Of a stretch of DNA of 5,628 nt, positions 1-5,037 are shown one piece after another. The notes beneath the pieces are model-generated. The model was not told the origin of the DNA. It worked only from the letters and a program-made list of their open reading frames with translations, and did not search any database. The position numbers and the translations under genes were made by a program. This DNA is from Oscillospiraceae bacterium. Lineage in GTDB: Bacteria > Bacillota > Clostridia > Oscillospirales > Acutalibacteraceae. Location: positions 1 through 5,628 of the forward strand of contig JAIRUF010000093.1 of NCBI GenBank assembly GCA_031254555.1, in the 5' to 3' direction. How positions within the stretch are numbered: position 1 is the stretch's first letter; the number at the start of each line of letters is the position of its first letter.

Positions 1-236
1 CCAACCCGTTCAATGTCCGCCGTACGAATACATTTTTGGCAGGTAGTGACCCTTTTGCCGGGGGGAGAGATCTCACCCGTAAAGTACTTTTTCATTGGCG
101 CCATACCGGAATTTATTAAAAGCAGGCTTTTGTCCCCCTGCGGTACAAGCGAGAAGCTCTCCAAACGCTTATGACCCCGGCTTTCAAAAAAGTTTAAAAA
201 CTTATCTCTTAATTCATTTAGTCCTGTCCATTCCAT
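1..236 (-). CDS. alaS: Alanyl-tRNA synthetase, N-terminal fragment (cut by window edge)
   Basis: AlaRS charges tRNA-Ala with alanine in the cytoplasm, using ATP. Translating the minus strand from the ATG at 236 gives an open frame to the window edge, about 79 residues beginning [20 protein letters not shown]. This is the conserved start of the class II catalytic core. Later visible blocks are [15 protein letters not shown] (about residues 39-53) and [19 protein letters not shown] near the edge; the second, with its CQKCIR segment, is highly characteristic of AlaRS. The start is supported by GGAGAG at 244-249, seven bases upstream. The gene has its own promoter at 320-348, downstream of the PBP gene and in the same direction, so it is probably a separate transcription unit. 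The rest of the protein (tRNA-recognition, editing and C-Ala domains) lies outside the window. Identification is secure from sequence similarity recalled from the family. Confidence 0.96.
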   Translation of the reverse strand, partial: MEWTGLNELRDKFLNFFESRGHKRLESFSLVPQGDKSLLLINSGMAPMKKYFTGEISPPGKRVTTCQKCIRTADIERV

Positions 237-277
237 ATATTTTCTCTCCAGTTTTCTTAAATGAATTGCCAGCATAA

Positions 278-303
278 GTGCGGCAAAGCCTGCTTTGCCG
301 CAC
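278..303 (-). repeat. Perfect palindrome in the alaS leader
   Basis: Two 12-base arms (GTGCGGCAAAGC and GCTTTGCCGCAC) are exact reverse complements separated by two bases. The element begins about 10 bases after the predicted alaS transcription start and ends about 40 bases before the alaS ATG. As RNA it would form a strong hairpin at the 5' end of the alaS message; as DNA it could be a dimer binding site. It is not followed by a T-run on either strand, so it is a poor intrinsic terminator. A role in alaS control or in mRNA stability is inferred. Confidence 0.85.
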
Positions 304-319
304 CCCTTTATCATGGATA

Positions 320-348
320 ATTTTACTATTTTTAACGGCCTTTGTCAA
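320..348 (-). promoter_or_regulatory. Sigma-A-type promoter of alaS
   Basis: On the minus strand, TTGACA (348-343) and TAAAAT (325-320) are separated by exactly 17 bases. The -35 box is perfect and the -10 box has five of six consensus bases. The predicted start of transcription is near 311-314, giving a leader of about 75 bases before the alaS ATG. That is too short for a T-box riboswitch, which often precedes synthetase genes in Firmicutes. Confidence 0.85.
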
Positions 349-463
349 CTTGTACACATACAGGCAGAGCTTCAAAGCCAAAGAACATAATAATATTTTT
401 TAAGATACACAAAACCTAAATTTGCACCTTTATTTCCACATCTTTGTCCGCGCTGTTTTAACG

Positions 464-2059
464 TTATTTGGCCCCTGTTATATTTTCCGCAATCTTCTTA
501 AACACAGGCGCACAGTCATAACTGCCGCTTACACCCTGCTCACGCATCACGGCAACTGCATACTTTGGATTTTCAGCCGGGAAGTAACCCACAAACCACG
601 AGTTATAAACTTCAACCCCGTTTTTAAACCAGCCGCTCTGGGCGGTGGCCGTTTTTCCGCAGGCGCTCACATTGTCAGGCCTGGCCTTTTCTTTTTGGTT
701 TATCACGAATTTAAGCATTTGCCCTACCTTCTCGGCCGTACTCCTGGACATTGCCCGCCGTCCCCCTTTTTGAGAAAAGGATTCTACAACTTCACGGTTT
801 TTATCTATAGTTGCCTTAATCAGATACGGCTCGTTGTACACACCGCCGTTTGCTATGCAGGCAAAAGCTGACGCCATGTGCAAAGGCGTTGCCAGCAGCT
901 TGCCCTGACCAAACGCTAGATTTGCTATGGCCGCCTGGGAGTTCAGCTCGCTTATTTTTGGCATACTTCCCTTTTCGCTCTGTACACCGGAAGCCAGTGT
1001 TACGCTTTTGGAAAATCCCATTTTATCCGCTATATTTAATAGGTTCTTTATATTTATTCTGTTTGCCAGTTCAATAAAATATGTGTTGCATGACACCGCC
1101 AATGCCTCTTCCATGTTAATTGTTCCGTGCACCTCTTTATTGTTGCATGAAAAGGTTGTATTATTTCTTACCGTGCTGCCTGTACACTCATGTTTAAAGT
1201 CTTTTGTAAAATTTCCGCTTTCGATGGCCGCTGACGCAACAATTGCCTTAAATGTTGACCCTACACTGTACGCAGTTAAACTGCGGTTTATAAGAGGAGA
1301 ATCCTTGCTTTTAAGGCTTGCGCCAACATTGTTGGGATCATATTTTGGCCTGCTTGCCATTGCTTTTATCTCCCCTGTGCCTACCTCCACAACTACAGCG
1401 CTGCCTTTTGTCATTTTGTGGTTATCCATCGCCTGTTCTACTATTTTCTGAATATTTAAATCCAGTGTGAGCATTACTCCCTGCTTGACATTGTAATTTT
1501 CATTTCGCAGCTCAACTTGCGCTCCAGCTAAAAATCTGCCGAATGCGTCAACGGAAAAAGCTGCCATAAGCCTTCCCATATCTTTTGAGAGGTATTCATT
1601 ATAACTTCGCTCAAGCCCGGTAACACCATCTCCGGCACTGTCTATATACCCTATGAGATGAGCGGCAGCCTGATTTGGTGAATACCTGTTTTTAACTGTC
1701 AATAGTTCCATATCCTTTCCTGTTCTCATCTCATATGGAATCGATACAATTGCAGGCAATCCATCACTTAAGTCCTTTGCCAAGTCTTCAAGTTCTTTGT
1801 CCGATATTACCCCTTTTAGCTCGGACAATGCCAGCGGAGTAGGCTTTATTGCCAACAGATATCTGTCCTGTGAGTTAACTATGGGTTTCATATTGCAGTC
1901 ATAGAAGGTGCCCCTGGCATTGCTAACCGTTATGCTTCTTGTGTTCCCCTGAGCTGCACTTTGTTTGTATCCCTTTGAGTTTATACTTACAAGTTTTAAT
2001 GTAAGACCGCTCAGTGATAGCATCATAACTAAAAAAAGCGCAATTGTCCTTTTATGCAT
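464..2059 (-). CDS. Class B penicillin-binding protein (peptidoglycan D,D-transpeptidase)
   Basis: This 531-residue protein should crosslink peptidoglycan stem peptides on the outer face of the membrane. Residues about 5-25 form one hydrophobic membrane anchor. A class B dimerisation/pedestal region follows (NARGTFYD at about 47-54, then GVTGLERSYNEYL at about 145-157). The transpeptidase domain begins near residue 218 (KGSAVVVEVGTGEIKAMASR). It carries the three active-site motifs: S268-T-F-K271 with the nucleophilic serine, S323-C-N325, and K469-T-A471. The last is normally KTG, so this glycine-to-alanine change is unusual. No glycosyltransferase domain and no C-terminal PASTA repeats are present. 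The ATG is supported by GGAGGTG at 2065-2071, five bases upstream. The gene follows rmlD by 65 bp without a clear promoter or terminator, so it is probably co-transcribed with the rml genes. It resembles the PBP2/PbpA/FtsI group; I cannot assign a specific paralogue, so no symbol is given. Confidence 0.93.
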   Translation of the reverse strand: MHKRTIALFLVMMLSLSGLTLKLVSINSKGYKQSAAQGNTRSITVSNARGTFYDCNMKPIVNSQDRYLLAIKPTPLALSELKGVISDKELEDLAKDLSDGLPAIVSIPYEMRTGKDMELLTVKNRYSPNQAAAHLIGYIDSAGDGVTGLERSYNEYLSKDMGRLMAAFSVDAFGRFLAGAQVELRNENYNVKQGVMLTLDLNIQKIVEQAMDNHKMTKGSAVVVEVGTGEIKAMASRPKYDPNNVGASLKSKDSPLINRSLTAYSVGSTFKAIVASAAIESGNFTKDFKHECTGSTVRNNTTFSCNNKEVHGTINMEEALAVSCNTYFIELANRINIKNLLNIADKMGFSKSVTLASGVQSEKGSMPKISELNSQAAIANLAFGQGKLLATPLHMASAFACIANGGVYNEPYLIKATIDKNREVVESFSQKGGRRAMSRSTAEKVGQMLKFVINQKEKARPDNVSACGKTATAQSGWFKNGVEVYNSWFVGYFPAENPKYAVAVMREQGVSGSYDCAPVFKKIAENITGAK

Positions 2060-2064
2060 TAAAA

Positions 2065-2095
2065 CACCTCCAAACCTATTATTGGTTTTTCGGTG
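2065..2095 (-). promoter_or_regulatory. Ribosome binding site of the PBP gene within a weak dyad
   Basis: The ribosome binding site GGAGGTG (2065-2071) lies in the 3' arm of an imperfect inverted repeat. On the minus strand CACCGAAAAACC (2095-2084) can pair with GGTTTGGAGGTG (2076-2065) through four plus five base pairs, with a 3x3 internal loop and a seven-base hairpin loop. The pairing would cover part of the site, but the stem is weak, so any control is speculative. The site itself is clear. Confidence 0.45.
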
Positions 2096-2124
2096 CTTTA
2101 TAATTCTAAAATATTCTTTATTTA

Positions 2125-2985
2125 TTAAATTAATATCTGATATAAAAACTCATTTTCCAAAAATCGACTGAGTGCGTCCTTCCAATGAGGCAGTCGGCCG
2201 AATCCGTTTTCATCAAGGCTTTTTTTGGATAGCCTTGAGTTTTTTGGCCGTGCAGCTTTTGCGCTGTACTCCTCGCTGCTTACTTTCTTTACCTCTATGT
2301 CAAATCCGCATTGCTGCACAATTTCCCGGGCAAAATCAGCAAAGCTGCAAAATCCCTCGTTGGTGGCGTGGTATATTCCATACTTCTCGCTGCAAACAAT
2401 TTCACATATAAGCCCTGCCAAGTCCTTGGTGTATGTAGGAGAACCTATTTGGTCGTCTACTACACAGATACTGTCCCGCTCTTTTGCAAGTTTCAATATT
2501 GTTTTAACAAAGTTATTGCCATTTTCTCCAAACACCCAGGAAGTCCTTATTATAAAATGTTTTTTGCAGTGTTTGATAACGTTTTTTTCGCCTTCAAGCT
2601 TTGATTTGCCGTAAACATTGAGAGGGTTTGTCTGTGAAAAGGTTTCGTACGGCTGCTCACCGTCCCCCGGAAAAACATAATCTGAACTTATATATAACAT
2701 TTTTGCGCCAATTTTATCGCACGCCGCCGCCACATTTTTGGCGCCTTGTGCGTTTACCTGCATACATGTGTCCGGTTCGTCCTGCGCATTGTCAACCGCA
2801 GTGTATGCCGCACAGTGAATCACCGCGTCTGGATGGTGACCTTTGATAAATTCGTACAGCAAGTCTTCATTCGTCAAATTAAGGTCATCTGCGTTTGATC
2901 CAACGCACACTATGTTTCTTTTCTTTAGTTCTTGCAGTATATCATATCCAAGCTGTCCGCTTGTTCCGGTTACCAGTACCTTCAA
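2125..2985 (-). CDS. rmlD: dTDP-4-dehydrorhamnose reductase
   Basis: RmlD (RfbD) catalyses the last step of dTDP-L-rhamnose synthesis, the NAD(P)H-dependent reduction of dTDP-4-dehydro-L-rhamnose, in the cytoplasm. The 286-residue product is an extended short-chain dehydrogenase of normal length. It shows an N-terminal Rossmann motif (VTGTSGQLG, with G7, G10 and G13), the HCAAYTAVD segment, SSDYVFPG, and the catalytic Y125-x3-K129 pair in NVYGKSKLEGE. RTSWVFGENGNNFV and a C-terminal RPKNSRLSKKSL block follow, both typical of the family. I chose the TTG at 2985-2983. It makes the protein begin MKVLVTG as homologues do, and it has AGGA nine bases upstream. The ATG at 2994 directly abuts AGGA with no spacer, so it is less likely, though it would add only three residues. 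The gene lies 26 bp downstream of rmlC. Confidence 0.95.
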   Translation of the reverse strand: MKVLVTGTSGQLGYDILQELKKRNIVCVGSNADDLNLTNEDLLYEFIKGHHPDAVIHCAAYTAVDNAQDEPDTCMQVNAQGAKNVAAACDKIGAKMLYISSDYVFPGDGEQPYETFSQTNPLNVYGKSKLEGEKNVIKHCKKHFIIRTSWVFGENGNNFVKTILKLAKERDSICVVDDQIGSPTYTKDLAGLICEIVCSEKYGIYHATNEGFCSFADFAREIVQQCGFDIEVKKVSSEEYSAKAARPKNSRLSKKSLDENGFGRLPHWKDALSRFLENEFLYQILI

Positions 2986-2994
2986 GGCAAACAT

Positions 2995-2998
2995 TCCT
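2995..2998 (-). promoter_or_regulatory. Ribosome binding site that favours the rmlD TTG start
   Basis: AGGA on the minus strand ends immediately before ATG 2994 but lies nine bases before TTG 2985. Ribosomes need several bases between site and start codon, so the spacing favours TTG. The site is short, so this is moderate support only. Confidence 0.5.
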
Positions 2999-3011
2999 AT
3001 TCTGTTTATTT

Positions 3012-3557
3012 TTAAAAATCCGCGTCACTGTCTTGAAGCAACGGCGCATTTTTATCTTTATCTGATAATACAGGGTCCTCGGTATCCCACCGAACCCCAA
3101 TGCCGGGATCGCTAAAGCATATACTCCTGTCATGCTCTGCAGAATAGTACTCATCCACCTTATACAATATCTCGACATCGTCGGTAAGTGTCAAAAATCC
3201 ATGCGCAAAACCCTTTGGTATAAACAGCTGATATTTATTATCCTCACTTAAGGTTACAGCTATCCATCTTTTATAGCTTTTAGAATTTTTCCTGATATCG
3301 ACAACAACATCTTTTATTGTTCCTTTTGTACAGGTTATAAGTTTACTTTGAGCCATGTCCTTTTTCTGAAAGTGAAGCCCTCTTATCGTACCTTTGCGCA
3401 CAGTTTTTGACCTGTTATCCTGAATAAACCTTGCTTTTATACCAAGATCACTATACTTTTTATAGGAGTACATTTCAAAAAACCAGCCCCTGTTATCGTC
3501 AAAGATATCGGGCTTTACAAGCAAAACCCCGTCAAGCTTTGTTTTAACTGCTTCCAA
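3012..3557 (-). CDS. rmlC: dTDP-4-dehydrorhamnose 3,5-epimerase
   Basis: RmlC (RfbC) epimerises dTDP-4-dehydro-6-deoxyglucose at C3 and C5, the third step of dTDP-L-rhamnose synthesis, and acts as a cytoplasmic cupin dimer. The 181-residue product has normal family length. Visible hallmarks are FDDNRGWFFEMYS (residues 19-31), FIQDNRS (44-50), KGTIRGLHFQ with catalytic H62, the cupin segment IPKGFAHGFLTL (113-124), LYKVDEYYSAEHDRSI with the conserved tyrosine Y132, and LSDKDKNAPLL near the C-terminus. The TTG at 3557-3555 is chosen as start: it has GGAGAG nine bases upstream and yields MEAVKTKLDGVLL, matching family N-termini. Upstream in-frame alternatives include GTG 3590, which lies inside the terminator hairpin and would add eleven unconserved residues. 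The rmlA stop lies 59 bp upstream, across that terminator; rmlD follows 26 bp downstream. Confidence 0.95.
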   Translation of the reverse strand: MEAVKTKLDGVLLVKPDIFDDNRGWFFEMYSYKKYSDLGIKARFIQDNRSKTVRKGTIRGLHFQKKDMAQSKLITCTKGTIKDVVVDIRKNSKSYKRWIAVTLSEDNKYQLFIPKGFAHGFLTLTDDVEILYKVDEYYSAEHDRSICFSDPGIGVRWDTEDPVLSDKDKNAPLLQDSDADF

Positions 3558-3566
3558 GTATATCAA

Positions 3567-3572
3567 CTCTCC
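3567..3572 (-). promoter_or_regulatory. Ribosome binding site setting the rmlC TTG start
   Basis: GGAGAG on the minus strand lies nine bases before TTG 3557 and begins directly after the U-tract of the upstream terminator. It identifies TTG 3557 as the rmlC start. Paused or terminating polymerase would sit at this site. Confidence 0.7.
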
Positions 3573-3605
3573 AAAAAACCCGCAAAACACCTAGGTTTGC
3601 GGGTT
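3573..3605 (-). terminator. Intrinsic terminator between rmlA and rmlC
   Basis: On the minus strand a perfect 10-bp stem, AACCCGCAAA (3605-3596) with TTTGCGGGTT (3586-3577), closes a nine-base loop and is followed by TTTT, so six T in a row end the element. The other strand has no T-run, so it acts in the direction of rml transcription. It begins 11 bases after the rmlA stop codon. Its position inside the operon suggests partial termination that lowers rmlC, rmlD and PBP expression relative to rmlA; no clear separate promoter for rmlC was seen. Confidence 0.82.
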
Positions 3606-3616
3606 CATAAATTTAA

Positions 3617-4546
3617 TTATTCGTCGTCGTCATTGCGTCCCCAATAAGGGCGCTCGCCAATATTTTCAGAATATAATATTTTTCCGTTTGCCACTCTTTT
3701 TAAATGTTTACCGTAATTTGAGTTGCCGTACTTTTTTGCGGACTCCAACAGCTTACGCTTTGAAATCCATCTCATATTGTACGCTATTTCTTCTGGTGCT
3801 GAGATGATTATTCCCTGAAACTGCTCAACTGTCTTAACAAAATTAGCGGCACCCAAAAGAGTGTCCACTGTTCCCGTATCCATCCAGGCAAACCCTCTGC
3901 CCATCAGCTTAACATCAAGGTCGCCCTGCTGAAGATAAAGCCTGTTTATGTCAGTTATCTCAAGCTCGCCCCTCTCACTTGGGGTAAGCTGTTTTGCAAA
4001 ATCAACAACCCTGTTGTCATAAAAATAAAGGCCGGTTACCGCATAATTTGATTTTGACTCCTTTGGCTTCTCCTCTATTGAAACAGGAATTCCGCCGCGG
4101 TCAAAGTAAACCACGCCATAGTCAGACGGATTGTCAACATAATAGCCAAAAATAGTTGCTCGTCCCACGTTGTTCGCCGCCACGCGCAGCATATGTCCCA
4201 GACCATTGCCATAAAATAAATTATCGCCTAGAATCATGGCTACACTGTCGTCCCCAATGAACTTTTCGCCTATTAAAAATGCTTGCGCAAGCCCTTTTGG
4301 CTCTTCTTGTATCGCGTATGTTAATTTGATTCCAAAGTTTTCTCCCCTGCCTAAAAGGTCTTCAAACTTTGGTGCGTCACCAGGCGTTGATATAATGAGT
4401 ATTTCTCTTATCCCCGCCAGCATAAGCATTGACAGCGGATAATATATCATTGGCTTGTCATACAGCGGAAGCAGCTGCTTGCTTGTAACCGTTGTAAGCG
4501 GATACAGCCTTGTGGCAGACCCTCCGGCAAGTATTATACCTTTCAA
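3617..4546 (-). CDS. rmlA: Glucose-1-phosphate thymidylyltransferase
   Basis: RmlA (RfbA) joins dTTP and glucose-1-phosphate to give dTDP-glucose and pyrophosphate, the first and usually feedback-regulated step of dTDP-L-rhamnose synthesis. The 309-residue product contains the nucleotidyltransferase signature [17 protein letters not shown] at the start, [29 protein letters not shown], the metal-binding aspartate in [45 protein letters not shown] and FAWMDTGT. It is about 15-20 residues longer than common RmlA proteins because of a C-terminal tail ending in the acidic run NDDDE. The usual DTGTHDSL segment reads DTGTVDTL here. TTG 4546 is chosen as start: AAGGAG lies seven bases upstream and the product then begins MKGIILAGG as in homologues. 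An upstream GTG at 4564 has no ribosome binding site. It is the first gene of the minus-strand operon. Confidence 0.96.
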   Translation of the reverse strand: MKGIILAGGSATRLYPLTTVTSKQLLPLYDKPMIYYPLSMLMLAGIREILIISTPGDAPKFEDLLGRGENFGIKLTYAIQEEPKGLAQAFLIGEKFIGDDSVAMILGDNLFYGNGLGHMLRVAANNVGRATIFGYYVDNPSDYGVVYFDRGGIPVSIEEKPKESKSNYAVTGLYFYDNRVVDFAKQLTPSERGELEITDINRLYLQQGDLDVKLMGRGFAWMDTGTVDTLLGAANFVKTVEQFQGIIISAPEEIAYNMRWISKRKLLESAKKYGNSNYGKHLKRVANGKILYSENIGERPYWGRNDDDE

Positions 4547-4553
4547 AAAAACA

Positions 4554-4559
4554 CTCCTT
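4554..4559 (-). promoter_or_regulatory. Ribosome binding site setting the rmlA TTG start
   Basis: AAGGAG on the minus strand lies seven bases before TTG 4546, optimal spacing. It lies inside the longer reading frame that begins at GTG 4564, so it excludes that start and defines a TTG start. Confidence 0.8.
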
Positions 4560-4621
4560 AGCACATCGGGCTTTGTATTATAAAAGATAATTTTTTGTTA
4601 GTTTGCATTCGGACCATGAAT

Positions 4622-4650
4622 ATAATAATACTTTTTATCCGTCCAGTCAA
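4622..4650 (-). promoter_or_regulatory. Sigma-A-type promoter of the rmlACD-PBP operon
   Basis: On the minus strand TTGACT (4650-4645) and TATTAT (4627-4622) are separated by 17 bases, each with five of six consensus bases. Predicted transcription starts near 4615, leaving a leader of about 70 bases before rmlA with no strong hairpin. A second TATAAT-like box at 4582-4577 has no convincing -35 partner. The promoter is divergent from the feoA promoter, with about 64 bp between the two -35 boxes. Confidence 0.8.
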
Positions 4651-4713
4651 GATAAGCAAGTGTATTGTTGAATTTTTTAATATTTAATCTGCTCTCTTTT
4701 TATAGATTTTGTA

Positions 4714-4742
4714 TTGACAAATATATTAAACAATAATATAAT
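4714..4742 (+). promoter_or_regulatory. Perfect-consensus promoter of feoAB
   Basis: TTGACA (4714-4719) and TATAAT (4737-4742) match the sigma-A consensus at all twelve positions with an ideal 17-base spacer. Transcription should start near 4749-4750, giving a leader of about 45 bases. So strong a promoter would be expected to need repression, which fits the operator-like repeat that begins at its last base. Confidence 0.9.
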
Positions 4743-4776
4743 TAGTCCATGCTAACTTTTATTTAGCACGGACTAA
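4742..4776 (+). promoter_or_regulatory. Inverted-repeat operator candidate at feoAB (DtxR/IdeR/MntR-like)
   Basis: The arms TTAGTCCATGCTAA (4742-4755) and TTAGCACGGACTAA (4763-4776) are reverse complements except for one base, around a seven-base centre. Each arm also has the form TTAG-N6-CTAA, which is the pattern of the first 14 bases of the IdeR/DtxR box TTAGGTTAGGCTAACCTAA. The repeat begins at the last base of the -10 box and spans the predicted transcription start, so a bound repressor would block transcription. Because the 5' half is mostly untranscribed, an RNA hairpin is less likely than a DNA site. No Fur-type GATAAT repeat is seen. Which repressor binds is inferred. Confidence 0.65.
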
Positions 4777-4794
4777 CTTAATGAGGTGTTTGTG

Positions 4795-5037
4795 ATGAAG
4801 ATGACGGTGGATCAAATGAAGATAGATCAGCAGGGAGTCGTCGTGTCCCTAGGATCGTCAGGTGCTGTCAGGCGCCATATTATTGACATGGGCATAACGC
4901 CGGGAGCTGTAATTATAATGCTTAAGCGCGCTCCTATGGGTGACCCTTTAAAAATTAATGTCAGGGGATATGAATTGAGCCTTAGAAAAGCTGAGGCAAA
5001 AGAAATAACTGTGGAGGCTTTAAACAATGATAAATAA
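4795..5037 (+). CDS. feoA: Ferrous iron transport accessory protein FeoA
   Basis: FeoA is a small cytoplasmic SH3-like protein that assists the FeoB ferrous iron transporter, probably by contacting its cytoplasmic part. The 80-residue product covers the whole family domain. Conserved parts are GAVRRHIIDMGITPGAVI (about residues 23-40), the APMGDPLKI turn and the VRGYELSLRKAEAKEI end. ATG 4795 is chosen as start because GAGGTG at 4783-4788 lies about six bases upstream; GTG 4786 overlaps that site, and ATG 4801 is a possible alternative. The gene overlaps feoB by 11 bp, so the two are translationally coupled and in one operon. Expression is likely repressed when metal is plentiful, through the inverted repeat at the promoter. 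Confidence 0.94.
   Translation: MKMTVDQMKIDQQGVVVSLGSSGAVRRHIIDMGITPGAVIIMLKRAPMGDPLKINVRGYELSLRKAEAKEITVEALNNDK

Noticed and set aside
95..277. Open reading frame of 60 codons on the plus strand next to the left edge
   Set aside because: It overlaps the minus-strand alaS start and alaS leader; the minus strand translates into the conserved AlaRS N-terminus with a good ribosome binding site.
278..303. Intrinsic terminator for the PBP operon
   Set aside because: The stem is strong, but it is followed by TTATGC rather than a T-run and lies downstream of the alaS promoter; a weak terminator role is not excluded.
237..463. T-box riboswitch upstream of alaS
   Set aside because: The leader from the predicted start of transcription is only about 75 bases, and no T-box sequence or terminator/antiterminator pair with a T-run was found.
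422..871. Open reading frame of 149 codons on the plus strand
   Set aside because: It lies antisense to the PBP transpeptidase domain, has no convincing ribosome binding site, and its product has no recognisable domain; it is a shadow of the real gene.
927..1451. Open reading frame of 174 codons on the plus strand, hydrophobic product
   Set aside because: It is antisense to the middle of the PBP gene. The hydrophobic stretches come from reading the complementary strand, and no ribosome binding site or family match was seen.
2225..2614. Open reading frame of 129 codons on the plus strand
   Set aside because: It is antisense to rmlD, whose motifs are unmistakable on the other strand.
3590..3610. 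Five-codon leader peptide (MNPQT) overlapping the 5' arm of the rmlA-rmlC terminator
   Set aside because: The mini reading frame ends in the terminator loop, which is suggestive, but no ribosome binding site precedes its ATG and the codons show no regulatory bias.
4742..4776. Fur box at feoAB
   Set aside because: The arms do not resemble the GATAAT-type repeats of Fur sites; the TTAG...CTAA form fits DtxR-family boxes better.
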